DNA of 64,000 nucleotides from Acetobacter cibinongensis (GCF_000963925.1 NZ_BAMV01000005.1:1-64000); one strand, 5' to 3'; shown: positions 17,548-28,606, counted from the stretch's first letter. Made by a program: numbers and translations. The notes: generated by a model from the sequence alone, not told the origin.

Positions 17548-18474
17548 ATGCTGGACCGCATTACAAGCATGCAGGTGTTTGTAAAAGTTGTTGCCACCGG
17601 CAGCTTTACTGCTGCCGGTCGTGTGCTTGGCCTGTCACAGACTATGGTGACAAAGCACATTACGGCGCTGGAAGACCGTATGGGCGTTACCCTGTTCCAC
17701 CGCAGCACCCGCAAACTCTCTTTGACTGAAGCCGGGCGGCTTTTTCTGGACGGTAGCCAGAAAATTCTCACGGATCTGGAAGATATTGAGCAGACCGTTA
17801 CGGAGCAACGGCGCGAGCCACGGGGGCGGTTGCGCCTGAATGCGCCGGTGTCTTTCGCCATTCGCTACGTTGCCCCCCTTTTGCCGGAGTTCAGCCGCCG
17901 TCACCCGCTAGTAACAGTTGAACTCGGCCTGAACGATCGCGCTGTAGACCTGATTGAAGAAGGGTGGGACTTGACACTGCGCATACGCACCATGGCACCC
18001 AGCACCCTACGCACCCGCAAACTTGCGACCATACGCTGCGTTGTCTGCGCGTCTCCCGCGTACCTTGAACGCATGGGCACGCCCACCCGCATTGAGGAAT
18101 TAAGTGCGCACCAATGTCTGGGTTACACGCTTGGTGAACCGGGCGGCCCGACACGTTGGAATTTTGGCCCCAAGGGGCAATTGAGTGTGCCAGTAAACGG
18201 GCCATTATGCGCCAATAATGGAGATGCCCTGCGGGAAGCGGCAATAGCGGGCCAAGGCCTTATTTATCTGCCGGTTTTTGTTGTTAGCAAAGAACTGCAA
18301 AATGGACAGTTACGCACAGTGACCTTGGATGCCCCGTTAGTGGAAGCGCCTCCGTTGCACGCTGTGTATGCACCCGGCCAGACTACTCCGCTGAAAGTAA
18401 GGGCTATGATTGATTATCTGGTGGAGTGTTACGGCCAGACACCACCGTGGGAAAACGCGCTACCCTGTGGATAA
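17548..18474 (+). CDS. LysR family transcriptional regulator
   Basis: A 308-residue regulator. The N-terminal winged helix (MQVFVKVVATGSFTAAGRVL; VTKHITALEDRMGVTLFHRS) is followed by the PBP2-type ligand domain, with RGRLRLNAPVSFA and NDRAVDLIEEGWDLTLRI resembling the DhcR/PA-type CrgA-like subgroup. ATG 17548 is preferred over the frame start at 17491 because the helix-turn-helix then begins near residue 10. Neighbouring genes do not reveal the regulated target. It ends 149 bases before the convergent tRNA-Lys gene. Confidence 0.9.
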   Translation: MLDRITSMQVFVKVVATGSFTAAGRVLGLSQTMVTKHITALEDRMGVTLFHRSTRKLSLTEAGRLFLDGSQKILTDLEDIEQTVTEQRREPRGRLRLNAPVSFAIRYVAPLLPEFSRRHPLVTVELGLNDRAVDLIEEGWDLTLRIRTMAPSTLRTRKLATIRCVVCASPAYLERMGTPTRIEELSAHQCLGYTLGEPGGPTRWNFGPKGQLSVPVNGPLCANNGDALREAAIAGQGLIYLPVFVVSKELQNGQLRTVTLDAPLVEAPPLHAVYAPGQTTPLKVRAMIDYLVECYGQTPPWENALPCG

Positions 18475-18623
18475 TTTTGTGAGTAAGCTCTGCCAGATTG
18501 GGGATTTACTCTAACGATCAGACTCGCAAACCCGCGAAAAACTGCCAATTCCACGAGTCGAATCTTGAGTGATTCAGTGTGTGGAAGAATTTTTTTTCTA
18601 TTTTGTTTTGGGGAAGTTTAAAA

Positions 18624-18699
18624 TGGTGAGCCGGGAGGGACTCGAACCCTCGACCATTCGATTAAAAGTCGAATGCTCTACCAACTGAGCTACCGGCTC
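18624..18699 (-). tRNA. tRNA-Lys (anticodon TTT)
   Basis: A complete 76-base cloverleaf including encoded CCA. Acceptor GAGCCGG/CCGGCTC, D stem GCTC/GAGC, anticodon stem TTCGA/TCGAA with loop CTTTTAA, and T stem GAGGG/CCCTC all pair without mismatch. The 5' flank up to the LysR stop and the 3' flank to about 18900 show no further gene. Confidence 0.97.
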
Positions 18700-18900
18700 A
18701 CACCATTTTAAGACACAAAGAGAAGCGCCCCGTTTCTCAACAGGGTGATCACTCTGTTGGGACGCTGTCTAAACGGATCAGTCCCCTTATGTCAAGCGAT
18801 CTCACATGTTTTCATGCATTTAAGCAAAAAAACATACTTTCCTGCGGTTGCTGGCCACAAATATCCAGCTTTTCCGTAATACCCGGTGCTGTAGGCATAA

Positions 18901-18930
18901 AAAAAACGCAGCACCGAAGCACTGCGTTTT
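18901..18930 (-). terminator. Terminator of the gyrA-coaD-ppi operon
   Basis: AAAACGCAG pairs with CTGCGTTTT around a 12-base loop, 25 bases after the cyclophilin stop, with T tracts available on both strands. Confidence 0.8.
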
Positions 18931-18954
18931 TCCAAACTGCGTCTGACCGAAAAA

Positions 18955-19449
18955 TCAGGCGTTTTCTGCAGACGCTGGGCGCATACGTGCAATACGGTCT
19001 GGCTCACGCACCATGCCGGACCCACCAGCACCGCGCTTGATTTTATCAATGTGTTCCATGCCTTCAATCACATCACCAACAATGGTGTACTGGCCATCCA
19101 GGTGGGGTGATGGTTCAAACATGATGAAGAACTGGCTGTTGGCGCTGTTGGGGTCTGACGTGCGGGCCATACCTACCGTGCCACGCAGGAATTTTGCTTC
19201 CCGTGTGAATTCAGACTTCAGATCTGGCAGTTCGCTACCACCGGACCCTGTACCCGTTGGATCACCAGCCTGTGCCATGAAGCCGGAAATAACGCGGTGG
19301 AACGGCACGTTATCGTAGAAGCCTTCAGCAGACAGGGTGCGGAGTCGTTCCGCAGCCAGCGGCGCAATGTCCGGGCGCAGGCGAATAACAACGCGGCCTT
19401 CTGGCACATCCATGTAAATCAGGTCGTTTTTGTCTGTTTCGGTAGACAT
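18955..19449 (-). CDS. Peptidyl-prolyl cis-trans isomerase, cyclophilin type
   Basis: A 164-residue cyclophilin of the bacterial PpiB type. Conserved active-site blocks are VPFHRVISGFMAQAGDPTGT, GTVGMARTSDPNSANSQFFI and the later LDGQYTIVGDVIEGM. It catalyses proline isomerisation during protein folding. No signal peptide is seen, so it is cytoplasmic. It lies 46 bases downstream of coaD and is probably the last gene of the gyrA-coaD operon. Confidence 0.93.
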   Translation of the reverse strand: MSTETDKNDLIYMDVPEGRVVIRLRPDIAPLAAERLRTLSAEGFYDNVPFHRVISGFMAQAGDPTGTGSGGSELPDLKSEFTREAKFLRGTVGMARTSDPNSANSQFFIMFEPSPHLDGQYTIVGDVIEGMEHIDKIKRGAGGSGMVREPDRIARMRPASAENA

Positions 19450-19495
19450 AAAAGATCTCTCCTTAAAACCATCATCTGGGCAGAGTATCTCTGCC

Positions 19496-20029
19496 CTACC
19501 CTGCGGCCTTGTCTTTAAGACGGGCCAGCAGGCGTTCCTGTGTATATGGGGTTACAAAATCCGAAATATCACCACCGTAGCTGGCAATTTCTTTCACCAA
19601 TCGGGAGGAGATAAACTGTGTCCGCTCAGATGCCATGAGAAACACCGTTTCTATGGAGGCATCCAGCCTGCGGTTTACACCAGACATCTGGATTTCGTAG
19701 TCAAAGTCCGTCAGCACCCTTAGGCCGCGGAAAATGAGATGTGCGCCGTTGTTCTTTACCGCATCCACCAAAAGCGAATGGAAAGACACCACCACAATCT
19801 CGCTTTCCGTACGGTCCACAATGGGGGGTAGAGCCTGCTCAACGCAATTTACGCGCTCAGCCAACGGCATAAGGGGGTTTTTACCGGGGTTATTGGCAAC
19901 CCCGATAATAAGCCTGTCCACCAGCCGGGCCGCACGTTCTATCACGTCCAGATGCCCGGTGGTTACAGGGTCAAACGTGCCCGCGTAGAAACCTATACGC
20001 CTAGGCTGCGTACGCGGGCTGGTGCTCAC
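19496..20029 (-). CDS. coaD: Phosphopantetheine adenylyltransferase
   Basis: A 177-residue enzyme that joins ATP and 4'-phosphopantetheine to form dephospho-CoA. The nucleotidyltransferase motif is in [18 protein letters not shown], and [14 protein letters not shown] is the variant of the usual ISSTxVRE signature. Start is GTG at 20029, overlapping the gyrA stop by four bases (GTGA), which indicates translational coupling. Slightly longer than E. coli CoaD because of an N-terminal [10 protein letters not shown] extension. Confidence 0.95.
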   Translation of the reverse strand: MSTSPRTQPRRIGFYAGTFDPVTTGHLDVIERAARLVDRLIIGVANNPGKNPLMPLAERVNCVEQALPPIVDRTESEIVVVSFHSLLVDAVKNNGAHLIFRGLRVLTDFDYEIQMSGVNRRLDASIETVFLMASERTQFISSRLVKEIASYGGDISDFVTPYTQERLLARLKDKAAG

Positions 20030-22863
20030 GCGTCTGTTCCGGCATCGTCTGGCTTAGCAGGAGCAGAGTCTGCACCCGTTGCCGGTGTGCCTTCTGCTGC
20101 GGGTGCTGCCGCACCATCATCGTCCTCACTCTCATCATCCATGACAGGGAAAACGCTTGTCACGCTCTCATTGTCATTCAGACGGAACAAGGTAACGCCA
20201 GATGCCTGCCGCGCCATGACACGCACCTGATTGACCGGCACACGAATAAGACGGCCAGCATCCGTTACCAGCATGACATCCGTACCATCCAGAACCTGAA
20301 GGGTAGCGGCAACCTCCGTACCCCGCTTGTTGGCCGAGAAGGTCATGTTGGTGATGCCCTGCCCGCCACGGCCGCTCACGCGATAATCATACGCGGAAGA
20401 CCGGCGACCAAACCCGCCATTGCTGACTACGAGCAGGATTTCTTCCGCAGCTTCCAGTTCCTCAAAGCGCTCTGGGCTCAGCAGATCGGTCGAGTTTGAA
20501 GCCTCTTCATCATCGGCTTCAATCACCACGTTATCTGCATCATCTTCCGCAGTCTCAGCGGCGTTTTCGGCACGGCGTTTGGCATTGGCCATACGCAAGT
20601 AGGCTGACCGCTCTTCTACCGTAGCCTCAACATGGTTCAGCACAGCAAGGCTGATAACCCGATCCCCTTCCGCCAGACGGATACCCCGCACCCCGGAAGA
20701 CCCACGGCCCGCGAAGACACGCACGGTTTCATCCGTAATCTGGAAGCGGATGCAACGGGCGTTGCGCGTTGCCAGGAAGACATCCTGCCCTTCACGGCAG
20801 GTTGCAACACCAATCAGGCTGTCCCCGTCATCCAGCTTCATGGCAATAAGGCCAGAGGAGCGGATGTTGCGGAAGTCACTCAAGCGGTTACGGCGTACGC
20901 CGCCGCTTGCCGTAGCAAAGATGAGGTGTAGGGCTTCCCACAGCTCCTCGTCATGCGGCAGGGGCAGGACGGCCGTAATGGTGTCCGTCCCCAAATCTGG
21001 CAGCAGGTTAACCAGCGCACGGCCTTTTGCCGTGGGGCTGGCTTCTGGCAGACGCCATACTTTTTCGCGGTAGGCCTTGCCACCGGATGAGAAGAACATG
21101 ACCCACTGATGCGTGTGCGCATTAAACGAGCGTACAACAATATCGTCACCGCGCGTGCCAGCGCCAGTGCGGCCACGTCCACCCCGGTTCTGAGCGCGGA
21201 ACACATCCAGCGGGGTACGCTTGATGAACCCGTCACGGGTGATGGTCACAACCATCTGGCCGGGTTCAATCAGGCTTTCGTCGTCCTGATCGCCAGCATA
21301 ATCGGCAATTTCGGTTGCGCGTGGGGTGGCAATTTCCGCACGGGCCAAAGCAAGTTCATCACGCAGCACTTCCATGCGGCGGATGTGGCTGCCAATAATT
21401 TCCAGCAATTCGTTGATACGAATGGCAACTTCAGAAAGTTCCTGCTGGATTTTATCGCGCTCAAGGCCGGTCAGGCGTTGCAGGCGCAGTTCCAGAATAC
21501 CGCGGGCCTGCGCTTCAGTCAGACGGACCTTGCCGTCAATAACCTGATTACCCTCATCATGAATAAGCGCCAGCAGGGGTTCAACCTCAGCAGCGTCCCA
21601 TGTTGCATTCATGAGGGATTCGCGAGCGGTTGCAGCATCTGGAGCGGCACGGATCAGCGCGATCACAGCATCAATGTTGGCAACGGCAATAACCAGGCCA
21701 ACCAGAATATGCCCACGGTCCCGCGCCTTGTTCAGCTCAAAACGAGCGCGGCGCAGGATGACTTCTTCACGGAAGGCAATAAAGGCTGTCAGAACATCCT
21801 TAAGGCCCATCAAGCGCGGCTTGCCACCATCCAGCGCCAGCATGTTCACACCAAAAGAGGTTTGAAGCTGGGTGTAACGGTACAGGTGGTTGAGCACGAC
21901 TTCCGGCGTGGCATCCCGCTTGATTTCAATGACCACCCGCATACCGGACCGGTCAGACTCATCGCGGATGTCAGAAATGCCTTCAATCTGCTTGTTGCGT
22001 ACCAGTTCAGCAATACGCTCCTGCAGGGTGGCCTTGTTCACCTGATAGGGGATTTCCGTAATGATGATCGCCTTACGATCCTTACGGATTTCCTCAACCT
22101 CAGCGCGGGCGCGGATAATAATGGCCCCACGGCCCGTTGCGAAGGCACTGCGAATACCGGAACGGCCCAGAATAATGCCACCGGTTGGGAAGTCCGGACC
22201 GGAGATATACTCCAGCAGATCATCCAGCTCCATATCCGGCTTTTCAATCAGAGCCAGCGTAGCATCAATCACTTCAGCCGGATTGTGCGGCGGAATGTTG
22301 GTGGCCATACCCACTGCAATACCGGTTGCACCGTTGATCAGCAGATTGGGGAAGGCTGCGGGCAGAACGGTTGGTTCGTGCTCGCTTTCATCATAGTTGG
22401 GCTGGAAATCAACCGTGTCACGGTCAATGTCGTTCAGCAGAAAGGTCGCGGCTTTGGCCAGACGCGCTTCCGTATAACGCATGGCCGCCGGGCTATCGCC
22501 ATCGACAGACCCGAAGTTACCCTGCCCGTCTATCAGCTTGACGCGCATGGACCATGACTGCGCCATACGCACCATGGCATCGTAAATCGAGGCGTCACCA
22601 TGCGGATGGTATTTACCCATCACGTCACCGACGGCACGGGCCGATTTACGGTAAGGCTTGTCGTGGGTAAAACCGCTCTCGTGCATGGCGTAGAGAATAC
22701 GCCGGTGAACAGGCTTCAAGCCGTCTCGCACATCAGGCAGGGCACGACTGACAATCACCGACATCGCATAAGCGAGGTAGGAGGAACGCATTTCCTCCTC
22801 AATGGTGACAGGCAGAAGGTCAGAAGGTTCCGGCGATCCCGGCTGGTCAGAAATCTCGGTCAA
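20026..22863 (-). CDS. gyrA: DNA gyrase subunit A
   Basis: A 945-residue GyrA. The winged-helix/tower domain opens with [13 protein letters not shown]; catalytic Tyr is about residue 130 in [10 protein letters not shown]. The quinolone-determining region reads [19 protein letters not shown], with Ala at the E. coli Ser83 position (residue 91) and Asp at Asp87 (residue 95). The GyrA-box is a variant (QNRGGRG). The C-terminal beta-pinwheel ends in an acidic, Ala-rich tail of about 45 residues. Start is TTG with GGA seven bases upstream; N-terminal length matches other GyrA proteins. First gene of the gyrA-coaD-cyclophilin unit. Confidence 0.97.
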   Translation of the reverse strand: MTEISDQPGSPEPSDLLPVTIEEEMRSSYLAYAMSVIVSRALPDVRDGLKPVHRRILYAMHESGFTHDKPYRKSARAVGDVMGKYHPHGDASIYDAMVRMAQSWSMRVKLIDGQGNFGSVDGDSPAAMRYTEARLAKAATFLLNDIDRDTVDFQPNYDESEHEPTVLPAAFPNLLINGATGIAVGMATNIPPHNPAEVIDATLALIEKPDMELDDLLEYISGPDFPTGGIILGRSGIRSAFATGRGAIIIRARAEVEEIRKDRKAIIITEIPYQVNKATLQERIAELVRNKQIEGISDIRDESDRSGMRVVIEIKRDATPEVVLNHLYRYTQLQTSFGVNMLALDGGKPRLMGLKDVLTAFIAFREEVILRRARFELNKARDRGHILVGLVIAVANIDAVIALIRAAPDAATARESLMNATWDAAEVEPLLALIHDEGNQVIDGKVRLTEAQARGILELRLQRLTGLERDKIQQELSEVAIRINELLEIIGSHIRRMEVLRDELALARAEIATPRATEIADYAGDQDDESLIEPGQMVVTITRDGFIKRTPLDVFRAQNRGGRGRTGAGTRGDDIVVRSFNAHTHQWVMFFSSGGKAYREKVWRLPEASPTAKGRALVNLLPDLGTDTITAVLPLPHDEELWEALHLIFATASGGVRRNRLSDFRNIRSSGLIAMKLDDGDSLIGVATCREGQDVFLATRNARCIRFQITDETVRVFAGRGSSGVRGIRLAEGDRVISLAVLNHVEATVEERSAYLRMANAKRRAENAAETAEDDADNVVIEADDEEASNSTDLLSPERFEELEAAEEILLVVSNGGFGRRSSAYDYRVSGRGGQGITNMTFSANKRGTEVAATLQVLDGTDVMLVTDAGRLIRVPVNQVRVMARQASGVTLFRLNDNESVTSVFPVMDDESEDDDGAAAPAAEGTPATGADSAPAKPDDAGTDA

Positions 22864-23126
22864 GGTCCATCCGTCTTGTCATGCCGCGCGCCCAAAACAG
22901 CGGGCACGCCTGAGGTCAATCGTATGTATCAGGCTATTTTCCGGGCAAAACCCGGCCTGTTTCATGGCCTGATAAGCGTAGGGCATCTTTTTAGCACACA
23001 AACCTTTCAGCACCTAGGGCAAGCCCTCGTCCTGACACGCAAAACTCTTGCCACGCTTGTTTTGCAGGCTCTGTAGCCTCATCATGGAGCACTAAGCACC
23101 AACCCCGCACACTCTTGGAGATGACA

Positions 23127-23312
23127 ATGCGTTTGATAATTGCCCTACTGCTGCCGTGGCTTCAGTTTTTTACCATTGGTCGCCCGTTTTCTGGCCTGGT
23201 GTGCCTGTTTTTGCAGATTACCGTTATTGGCTGGATCCCGGCGAGCATCTGGTCTGTGTATGCGCTGAGCCAATATAAGACAGACCAGAAGCTCGCCCGC
23301 ATGGCCAAGTGA
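23127..23312 (+). CDS. YqaE/Pmp3 family small membrane protein
   Basis: A 61-residue protein with two hydrophobic segments (RLIIALLLPWLQFF and FLQITVIGWIPASIWSVYAL), the second ending in the typical SIWSVYAL of the YqaE/Pmp3 family. Homologues are stress-related small membrane proteins. ATG 23127 lies six bases after GGAG; an in-frame ATG at 23121 is too close to it. A hairpin at 23341-23362 (CTGTTTG/CAAACAG) follows the gene. Confidence 0.8.
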   Translation: MRLIIALLLPWLQFFTIGRPFSGLVCLFLQITVIGWIPASIWSVYALSQYKTDQKLARMAK

Positions 23313-23394
23313 GCTGCATACATACACTATGAAAAGACCACTGTTTGTCGTGGAACAAACAGCTTAAGCAAGCGACCTTAAGCACAACAGGCAT

Positions 23395-23433
23395 AAAAAA
23401 AGGCAGCTCCCTTCAACAAGGCGCTGCCTTTTT
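23395..23433 (-). terminator. Terminator of the nitronate monooxygenase-like gene
   Basis: AAAAAGGCAGC pairs with GCTGCCTTTTT around a 15-base loop, 24 bases after the minus-strand stop at 23457. Confidence 0.85.
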
Positions 23434-23456
23434 AACTCACATAACGTCGCCGGGAC

Positions 23457-24875
23457 TTAACGCCCTGTCATGATCCGTTCAATCAACTGCTTGACTGTCG
23501 GCACAAATCCATTGGCGTAGAACGGGTCTGTTGCAAAGCGCCAGGCATTGGTGCCGCCAAACATCAGGTTATGGTCCATAACGTCAGCAGCCTCTGGTCC
23601 GCTAGCATGGGCAACAGCCTGAAGCGTTTTCTGAATACAAAAAGAGCGGGGGTCTGCACGATGCCCATTGGAGAACGTGGGAGTATGTTGGCTCCAGTTG
23701 GAGAACTTGCATTCAGACAGGCAGCCCATGCAGGCAACCTGATCTGCCACAATCTCACGCGCACTATCGGGCGTTACAAAAACCAGCGTTGAATCCGGTG
23801 TCCGCAATGCCTCGATAAAACCCTGAGCTTCCCATGTTTTGATACGGGCCAGATCATCAGCCGTCACAAACACTTCGCGCTTACGGGCGCCTACGCCATA
23901 AGCAACCTCATGCGTGCCCACAGGCTCTGGCGAAAACGCAACCTGCCGCTCTGAGCGGCCCCGCAGGTCTTGCAGAAAGCTGTTGTTAACCGCAGAAGAA
24001 TAGAAACCCGTGGGAGAGAAACGGTTAAGGTAGACGTCTCCCTCTTTCAGCGTGAGCAACCGGTCTTTCCATGCCTGCGGAATAGGGCTTTCCTGCGTGA
24101 GCAGCGGACGAGTCCCGAACTGAAAGACAATGGGACCCAGTTCAGGGTTGTCTATCCAGTTTTCCCATTCTTCCAGCCACCAGACACCGCCAGCCATGAT
24201 GATGGGTGTTGTGTCCAGCCCAAAACCACGCATCAGTTTACGCAGAGCGGCAACGCGTGGGTAAGGATCTTCCGGGTTCAGGGGGTTTTCCGTGTTGGAA
24301 AGGCCGTTATGGCCGCCTGCACGCCAAGGGTCTTCATACACAACCCCGCCCAGAAGCTCGGCAGACTTGTGGTAAGCACGCTTCCACAGAGCGTTGAACG
24401 CCCGTGCGGAAGAGACGATAGGATAGTAGTAAACGCCATGTCTGGTCGCAAGTTCAGCCAGACGGTAGGGCATACCCGCGCCGCATGTCAGGCCGTTGAT
24501 GAGGCCTTTGGTGCCTTCAAGAACACCTTCGATCACACGCTCGGCAGACCCCATTTCCCACAGGATATTGGCGTGGACACGGCCTTTACCCCCTGCGGTT
24601 TCATGAGCGATCTGGACCTGAGCAATACCGCCACGAATGGCGTAATCGACCAGTTCCTCATGCCGCTCCCGCCGGGTGCGGCCGTGGTAGATCTGCGGGA
24701 CAGGATGCCCGGCTTCGTCGTAACTATCCGCATTGACAATCGAGACTGTACCAGCCCCGCCCGCCGCAGCCCAGGCTCCTGCTGAAGCACCGGTGGAAAC
24801 CGAAACGCCCTTACCGCCTTCAACCAGCGGCAGGACATCCACGCCTCCCATACGAACTGCGTTGATCGCCTTCAT
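23457..24875 (-). CDS. NAD(P)H-dependent flavin oxidoreductase, nitronate monooxygenase-like
   Basis: A 472-residue TIM-barrel flavoprotein, longer than canonical nitronate monooxygenases (about 320-380). Family traits are the glycine-rich LINGLTCGAGMPYRLAEL and TPIIMAGGVWWLEEWE segments expected at the FMN phosphate. A Cys-rich stretch (VACMGCLSECKFSNW) lies near residue 380, and could bind metal. The alternative annotation is a 2-nitropropane dioxygenase family protein of unknown substrate. It follows pnp by 59 bases on the same strand. Confidence 0.8.
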   Translation of the reverse strand: MKAINAVRMGGVDVLPLVEGGKGVSVSTGASAGAWAAAGGAGTVSIVNADSYDEAGHPVPQIYHGRTRRERHEELVDYAIRGGIAQVQIAHETAGGKGRVHANILWEMGSAERVIEGVLEGTKGLINGLTCGAGMPYRLAELATRHGVYYYPIVSSARAFNALWKRAYHKSAELLGGVVYEDPWRAGGHNGLSNTENPLNPEDPYPRVAALRKLMRGFGLDTTPIIMAGGVWWLEEWENWIDNPELGPIVFQFGTRPLLTQESPIPQAWKDRLLTLKEGDVYLNRFSPTGFYSSAVNNSFLQDLRGRSERQVAFSPEPVGTHEVAYGVGARKREVFVTADDLARIKTWEAQGFIEALRTPDSTLVFVTPDSAREIVADQVACMGCLSECKFSNWSQHTPTFSNGHRADPRSFCIQKTLQAVAHASGPEAADVMDHNLMFGGTNAWRFATDPFYANGFVPTVKQLIERIMTGR

Positions 24876-24934
24876 TGCTATCCTATCGTTTTACCAAACA
24901 AGCCATGCCAAGACTGCGTATCCGTGAGGGATGC

Positions 24935-27094
24935 TTATTCAGCATCCCGGCGCGGTGCGCGTGCAGGTTTTTCACCTACTGTATCAGACAGGTCTGCACC
25001 TGTTGCCTGATCCACAATGCGCATGGACAGTTTTACCTTGCCGCGGTCATCAAACCCGATGACCTTTACTTTGACGGCGTCACCCTGCTTCACAACATCG
25101 GTGGTTTTACCCACGCGGCCCTGTGCGAGTTCAGAGATATGAACCAGCCCATCACGCGCGCCAAGGAAGTTTACAAACGCGCCAAAGTCAGCGGTTTTAA
25201 CAACCTTACCGTCGTAAATGCGGCCAATTTCAGGCTCTGCCACAATACCATTGATACGCTGAATGGCTTTCTGGGCCTGATCGTCAGACATTGCGGCGAT
25301 GGTGATGGTACCATCATCCCCGATATCGACTTTCGCGCCTGAGTATTCAACGATCTCACGAATAACTTTACCGCCAGACCCGATCACATCACGGATTTTT
25401 TCGCGCGGCACTTTCATGGTGGTGATTTTTGGCGCCGTGGAGGACACATCGCTGCGGCCTTCGGTCAGAGCCTTGCTCATTTCACCCAGAATGTGCAGTC
25501 GGCCATCACGAGCCTGACCCAGAGCGATCTTCATGATTTCCGGCGTGATGGACGTAATTTTAATGTCCATCTGAAGGGCTGTCACACCCTGCTCGGTCCC
25601 GGCTACCTTGAAGTCCATATCCCCGAGGTGATCTTCGTCACCAAGAATGTCGGACAGAACGGCAAAGTCTTTGCCTTCCTTGATCAGACCCATGGCAATA
25701 CCAGCCACAGGGCGTTTCAGGGGCACACCTGCATCCATCAGCGCCAGTGAGCTACCGCACACTGTGGCCATAGAAGAAGAGCCATTGCTTTCCGTAATTT
25801 CAGACACCACGCGCAGCGTGTACGGAAATTCCTTACGGGTTGGCAGCAGCGGGTTCAGCGCGCGCCATGCCAGCTTGCCATGCCCGATTTCACGACGGCC
25901 CGGAGACCCGATCCGCCCGCATTCCCCAACGGAGAAGGGAGGGAAGTTATAGTGCAGCAGGAAGTTGGTGCGGTATTCACCCTGCAGCGCATCAATAACC
26001 TGTTCGTCCTGCGCCGTACCCAGCGTAGTGACAACCAGAGCCTGTGTTTCACCACGGGTAAACAGGGAAGAACCATGTGCGCGAGGCAGAATGCCAACTT
26101 CAGACACGATGGGGCGCACTGTTACCAGATCACGACCATCAATACGCAGGCCGGTTTTCAGAACAGAGGTCCGCACAACGTCAGCTTCAAGGTCCTTGAG
26201 CATCGGTTTGGCGGCGTCAACATCCAGCTCTTCGGCTGCCAGCTTTTCAAGGATGGCTTCCTTGGCTGCGCCAATTTTTTCGTAGCGAGCCTGTTTGACT
26301 TTTTCCTTGTACGCATCAGCAATCAGCTTGCGGCCAACTTTGTCCACACGGGTGCGGAGCTTCTGTGCTTCCTTGGATTCTTCCGGCAGATCCCATGGTG
26401 CTTTCGCAGCGTGTTCAGCCAGAGAGATAATGGCATCAATCACTGGCTGGAAAGCGCTGTGACCAAAGGTCACGGCTTCAAGCATCACGTCTTCAGACAG
26501 TTCGGCGGCTTCTGATTCAACCATCAGAACGCCTTCTTCCGTACCCGCCACCACGAGATCAAGGTCAACGTCCTTCATCTGTTCCAGTGTGGGGTTAAGG
26601 ATGAAAGCGCCATCTTTATAGGCAACGCGCGCACCAGCAACCGGGCCGAAGAACGGAATACCAGACAGCGTAAGCGCTGCGGAGCAACCGATCAGAGCCG
26701 GGATTGACGGGTCATTTTCCATATCGTGCGTCAGCACGGTGGCAATAACCTGCACTTCGTTCCGGAACCCTTCCGGGAAGAGCGGACGGATGGGGCGGTC
26801 AATCAGGCGGGAAACCAGTGTTTCGTTTTCTGACGGACGGCCTTCACGCTTGAAGAAGCCACCAGGAATCTTGCCTGCTGCGTAAGCTTTTTCCTGATAA
26901 TTCACGGTCAGGGGGAAGAAGTCCTGCCCAGCCTTGACGCTTTTGGCCCCAACAGCGGTACACAGCACTACGGTTTCACCGTAAGTGACGACAACAGCGC
27001 CATCGGCCTGACGGGCAATTTTACCGGTTTCAAGAACCAGAGGGCGGCCACCCCATTCAATTTCTTTACGGAAGTATTTGAAATCAATACTCAT
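24935..27094 (-). CDS. pnp: Polyribonucleotide nucleotidyltransferase (PNPase)
   Basis: A 719-residue 3'-5' phosphorolytic exoribonuclease. Two RNase PH domains are separated by a helical linker; the catalytic second domain has [20 protein letters not shown] with the key Asp residues. The C-terminus has a KH domain ([14 protein letters not shown]) and an S1 domain ([19 protein letters not shown]). It acts in mRNA decay and degradosome complexes. Located after rpsO with a roughly 300-base leader, the usual truB-rpsO-pnp order. Confidence 0.97.
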   Translation of the reverse strand: MSIDFKYFRKEIEWGGRPLVLETGKIARQADGAVVVTYGETVVLCTAVGAKSVKAGQDFFPLTVNYQEKAYAAGKIPGGFFKREGRPSENETLVSRLIDRPIRPLFPEGFRNEVQVIATVLTHDMENDPSIPALIGCSAALTLSGIPFFGPVAGARVAYKDGAFILNPTLEQMKDVDLDLVVAGTEEGVLMVESEAAELSEDVMLEAVTFGHSAFQPVIDAIISLAEHAAKAPWDLPEESKEAQKLRTRVDKVGRKLIADAYKEKVKQARYEKIGAAKEAILEKLAAEELDVDAAKPMLKDLEADVVRTSVLKTGLRIDGRDLVTVRPIVSEVGILPRAHGSSLFTRGETQALVVTTLGTAQDEQVIDALQGEYRTNFLLHYNFPPFSVGECGRIGSPGRREIGHGKLAWRALNPLLPTRKEFPYTLRVVSEITESNGSSSMATVCGSSLALMDAGVPLKRPVAGIAMGLIKEGKDFAVLSDILGDEDHLGDMDFKVAGTEQGVTALQMDIKITSITPEIMKIALGQARDGRLHILGEMSKALTEGRSDVSSTAPKITTMKVPREKIRDVIGSGGKVIREIVEYSGAKVDIGDDGTITIAAMSDDQAQKAIQRINGIVAEPEIGRIYDGKVVKTADFGAFVNFLGARDGLVHISELAQGRVGKTTDVVKQGDAVKVKVIGFDDRGKVKLSMRIVDQATGADLSDTVGEKPARAPRRDAE

Positions 27095-27353
27095 ATTGTT
27101 CTGCTTTCCTCTTTATACTGACAATAGCCACAGGAACAGAACGGAGCCGGGAATCTATGGGAGCGGACAGCGCATCGGACGGCATGGAGTCTGGCGGCTA
27201 AACCCCAGGCACCATGTGGTCGGAAACGCCGTGGCCCGCCGGGATTCACACCCCCGCGCTTTATGAAGCCTATGGCTGGTTTATCATCCCCCGTAAAACA
27301 CGGAGGTGCAAGGAGGGGTGGGGATTATTCCCGCCCTGCTCCTTTAAAAAAGC
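27095..27353 (-). promoter_or_regulatory. pnp leader region
   Basis: No gene is seen. On the minus strand it holds an imperfect GC-rich hairpin at 27312-27342 (GGAG..GGGGA with TCCC..CTCC around a TTAT loop). In E. coli PNPase controls its own mRNA through RNase III cutting of a leader hairpin, so a similar role is a reasonable inference. The rest gave no recognisable RNA family. Confidence 0.4.
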
Positions 27354-27392
27354 GTGTGGGAATACAGCTTTAGGCCACATTCCCACACAGGC
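27354..27392 (-). terminator. Terminator after rpsO
   Basis: A perfect 10-bp stem (GTGTGGGAAT at 27354-27363 with ATTCCCACAC at 27379-27388) follows the rpsO stop; the minus strand continues GCTTTTTTA. Readthrough would reach pnp. Confidence 0.8.
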
Positions 27393-27396
27393 TCTT

Positions 27397-27666
27397 TTAG
27401 CGACGCAGGCCCAGACGGGCGATCAGCGCGTCATAACGTGCAACGCTTTTGCCGCGCAGGTAGTCAAGAAGACGGCGGCGACGACCAACGAGGATCAGCA
27501 GGCCACGACGGGAGTGGAAGTCCTTGGCGTGGGTTTTCAGATGCTCGGTGAGGTTGTTGATACGCTCGGTCAGGATTGCAACCTGCACTTCCGGGGAACC
27601 GGTGTCCGTCGGGGTGGTCTGGTATTCGCTGATAACTGCCGTGCGGCGTTCTGCTGTAATCGACAT
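27397..27666 (-). CDS. rpsO: 30S ribosomal protein S15
   Basis: An 89-residue protein, the normal length. [40 protein letters not shown] and [20 protein letters not shown] are diagnostic. It binds 16S rRNA in the central domain. ATG 27666 was chosen over the frame start because it gives the standard MSITAERR N-terminus. It lies between truB and pnp on the minus strand, as in many proteobacteria. Confidence 0.97.
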   Translation of the reverse strand: MSITAERRTAVISEYQTTPTDTGSPEVQVAILTERINNLTEHLKTHAKDFHSRRGLLILVGRRRRLLDYLRGKSVARYDALIARLGLRR

Positions 27667-27691
27667 CACTGTCTCCATAAAACAAGTCGGT

Positions 27692-28606
27692 TTAGAGAAT
27701 CCGTATCGGGCGCAGCAGCCCGTCTTCCAGGCGGCATAAACCTAATACGCGCCCCCCTTCCATGGCCCGGATGGGGCTGTCTTCATCAACCTGCGGAATA
27801 CGTCCCATCAGATCAACAAGGCTCAGCGCCCGCCCGTGCAGCAAAGACGCTGCTTCATCTTCGGTCAGGGCCAGCGCCGGGATGTCGGCCAGCGCGGTCG
27901 CGACCGGACGCAGCAGCTCCGGTGAGGCATGGGGGTTGTCGTCGTTTGGCGTCAATTTGTCCAGTGTTATTGCATCTGCCTCGGTAAAAGGGCCCACGCG
28001 CAGGCGCCGTAACACGGTAATATGGCCCACAGTGCCGCAGGCCAGCGCAACATCGCGGGCAAGGGCACGCATATAGACGCCTTTGCCGGATTCGACCTCA
28101 AACACAGCCGTATCGTCATCTATGCGTTTGACCAGCTCAAAGCGGTCTACTCTGGCAGGACGCGGTGGCAGCTCCGGGGGGCGCCCCTCACGGGCCATAT
28201 CATAGGAACGCTCTCCCGCCACCTTGAGGGCTGAGAAGACCGGCGGCACCTGCATGATGTTGCCCGTCAATGCGGGCAGCGCCGCACGCAACTGGTCATC
28301 CGTGGGGCGCACATCCGAATACCCTGTTACGGCGCCATCAGCATCATCGCTGTCCCGCGCTTCCCCCATTTTAAGGGTGAACTGGTACACTTTGGTGCCG
28401 TCCATAATATAGGGAACGGTTTTGGTTGCCTTCCCGAATGCCAACGGCAAAAGGCCGGTTGCCAACGGGTCCAGCGTACCACCATGCCCAACTTTCTGGG
28501 CATCGAACAGGCGCTTGGCGCGCCCCACAACCTGTGTGGAGGTCATGCCTGAAGGTTTGTCTATAACAAGCCAGCCATCAATGGGTTGACCGCGTTTGCG
28601 TCGCAT
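27692..28606 (-). CDS. truB: tRNA pseudouridine(55) synthase
   Basis: About 304 residues. It converts uridine 55 in the T loop of tRNA to pseudouridine. The catalytic Asp is in [37 protein letters not shown] opens the protein; [12 protein letters not shown] is a conserved block, and [20 protein letters not shown] belongs to the C-terminal region. ATG 28606 gives a typical start. The rpsO start lies 25 bases downstream, so they are likely cotranscribed. Confidence 0.95.
   Translation of the reverse strand: MRRKRGQPIDGWLVIDKPSGMTSTQVVGRAKRLFDAQKVGHGGTLDPLATGLLPLAFGKATKTVPYIMDGTKVYQFTLKMGEARDSDDADGAVTGYSDVRPTDDQLRAALPALTGNIMQVPPVFSALKVAGERSYDMAREGRPPELPPRPARVDRFELVKRIDDDTAVFEVESGKGVYMRALARDVALACGTVGHITVLRRLRVGPFTEADAITLDKLTPNDDNPHASPELLRPVATALADIPALALTEDEAASLLHGRALSLVDLMGRIPQVDEDSPIRAMEGGRVLGLCRLEDGLLRPIRIL

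Noticed and set aside
21109-22557. 482-codon open frame antisense to gyrA
   Set aside because: It is the shadow of a high-GC coding gene; composition is unlike a real protein, and gyrA fully explains the region.
27214-27987. 257-codon plus-strand frame spanning rpsO and truB
   Set aside because: Antisense to two conserved genes, no motif.
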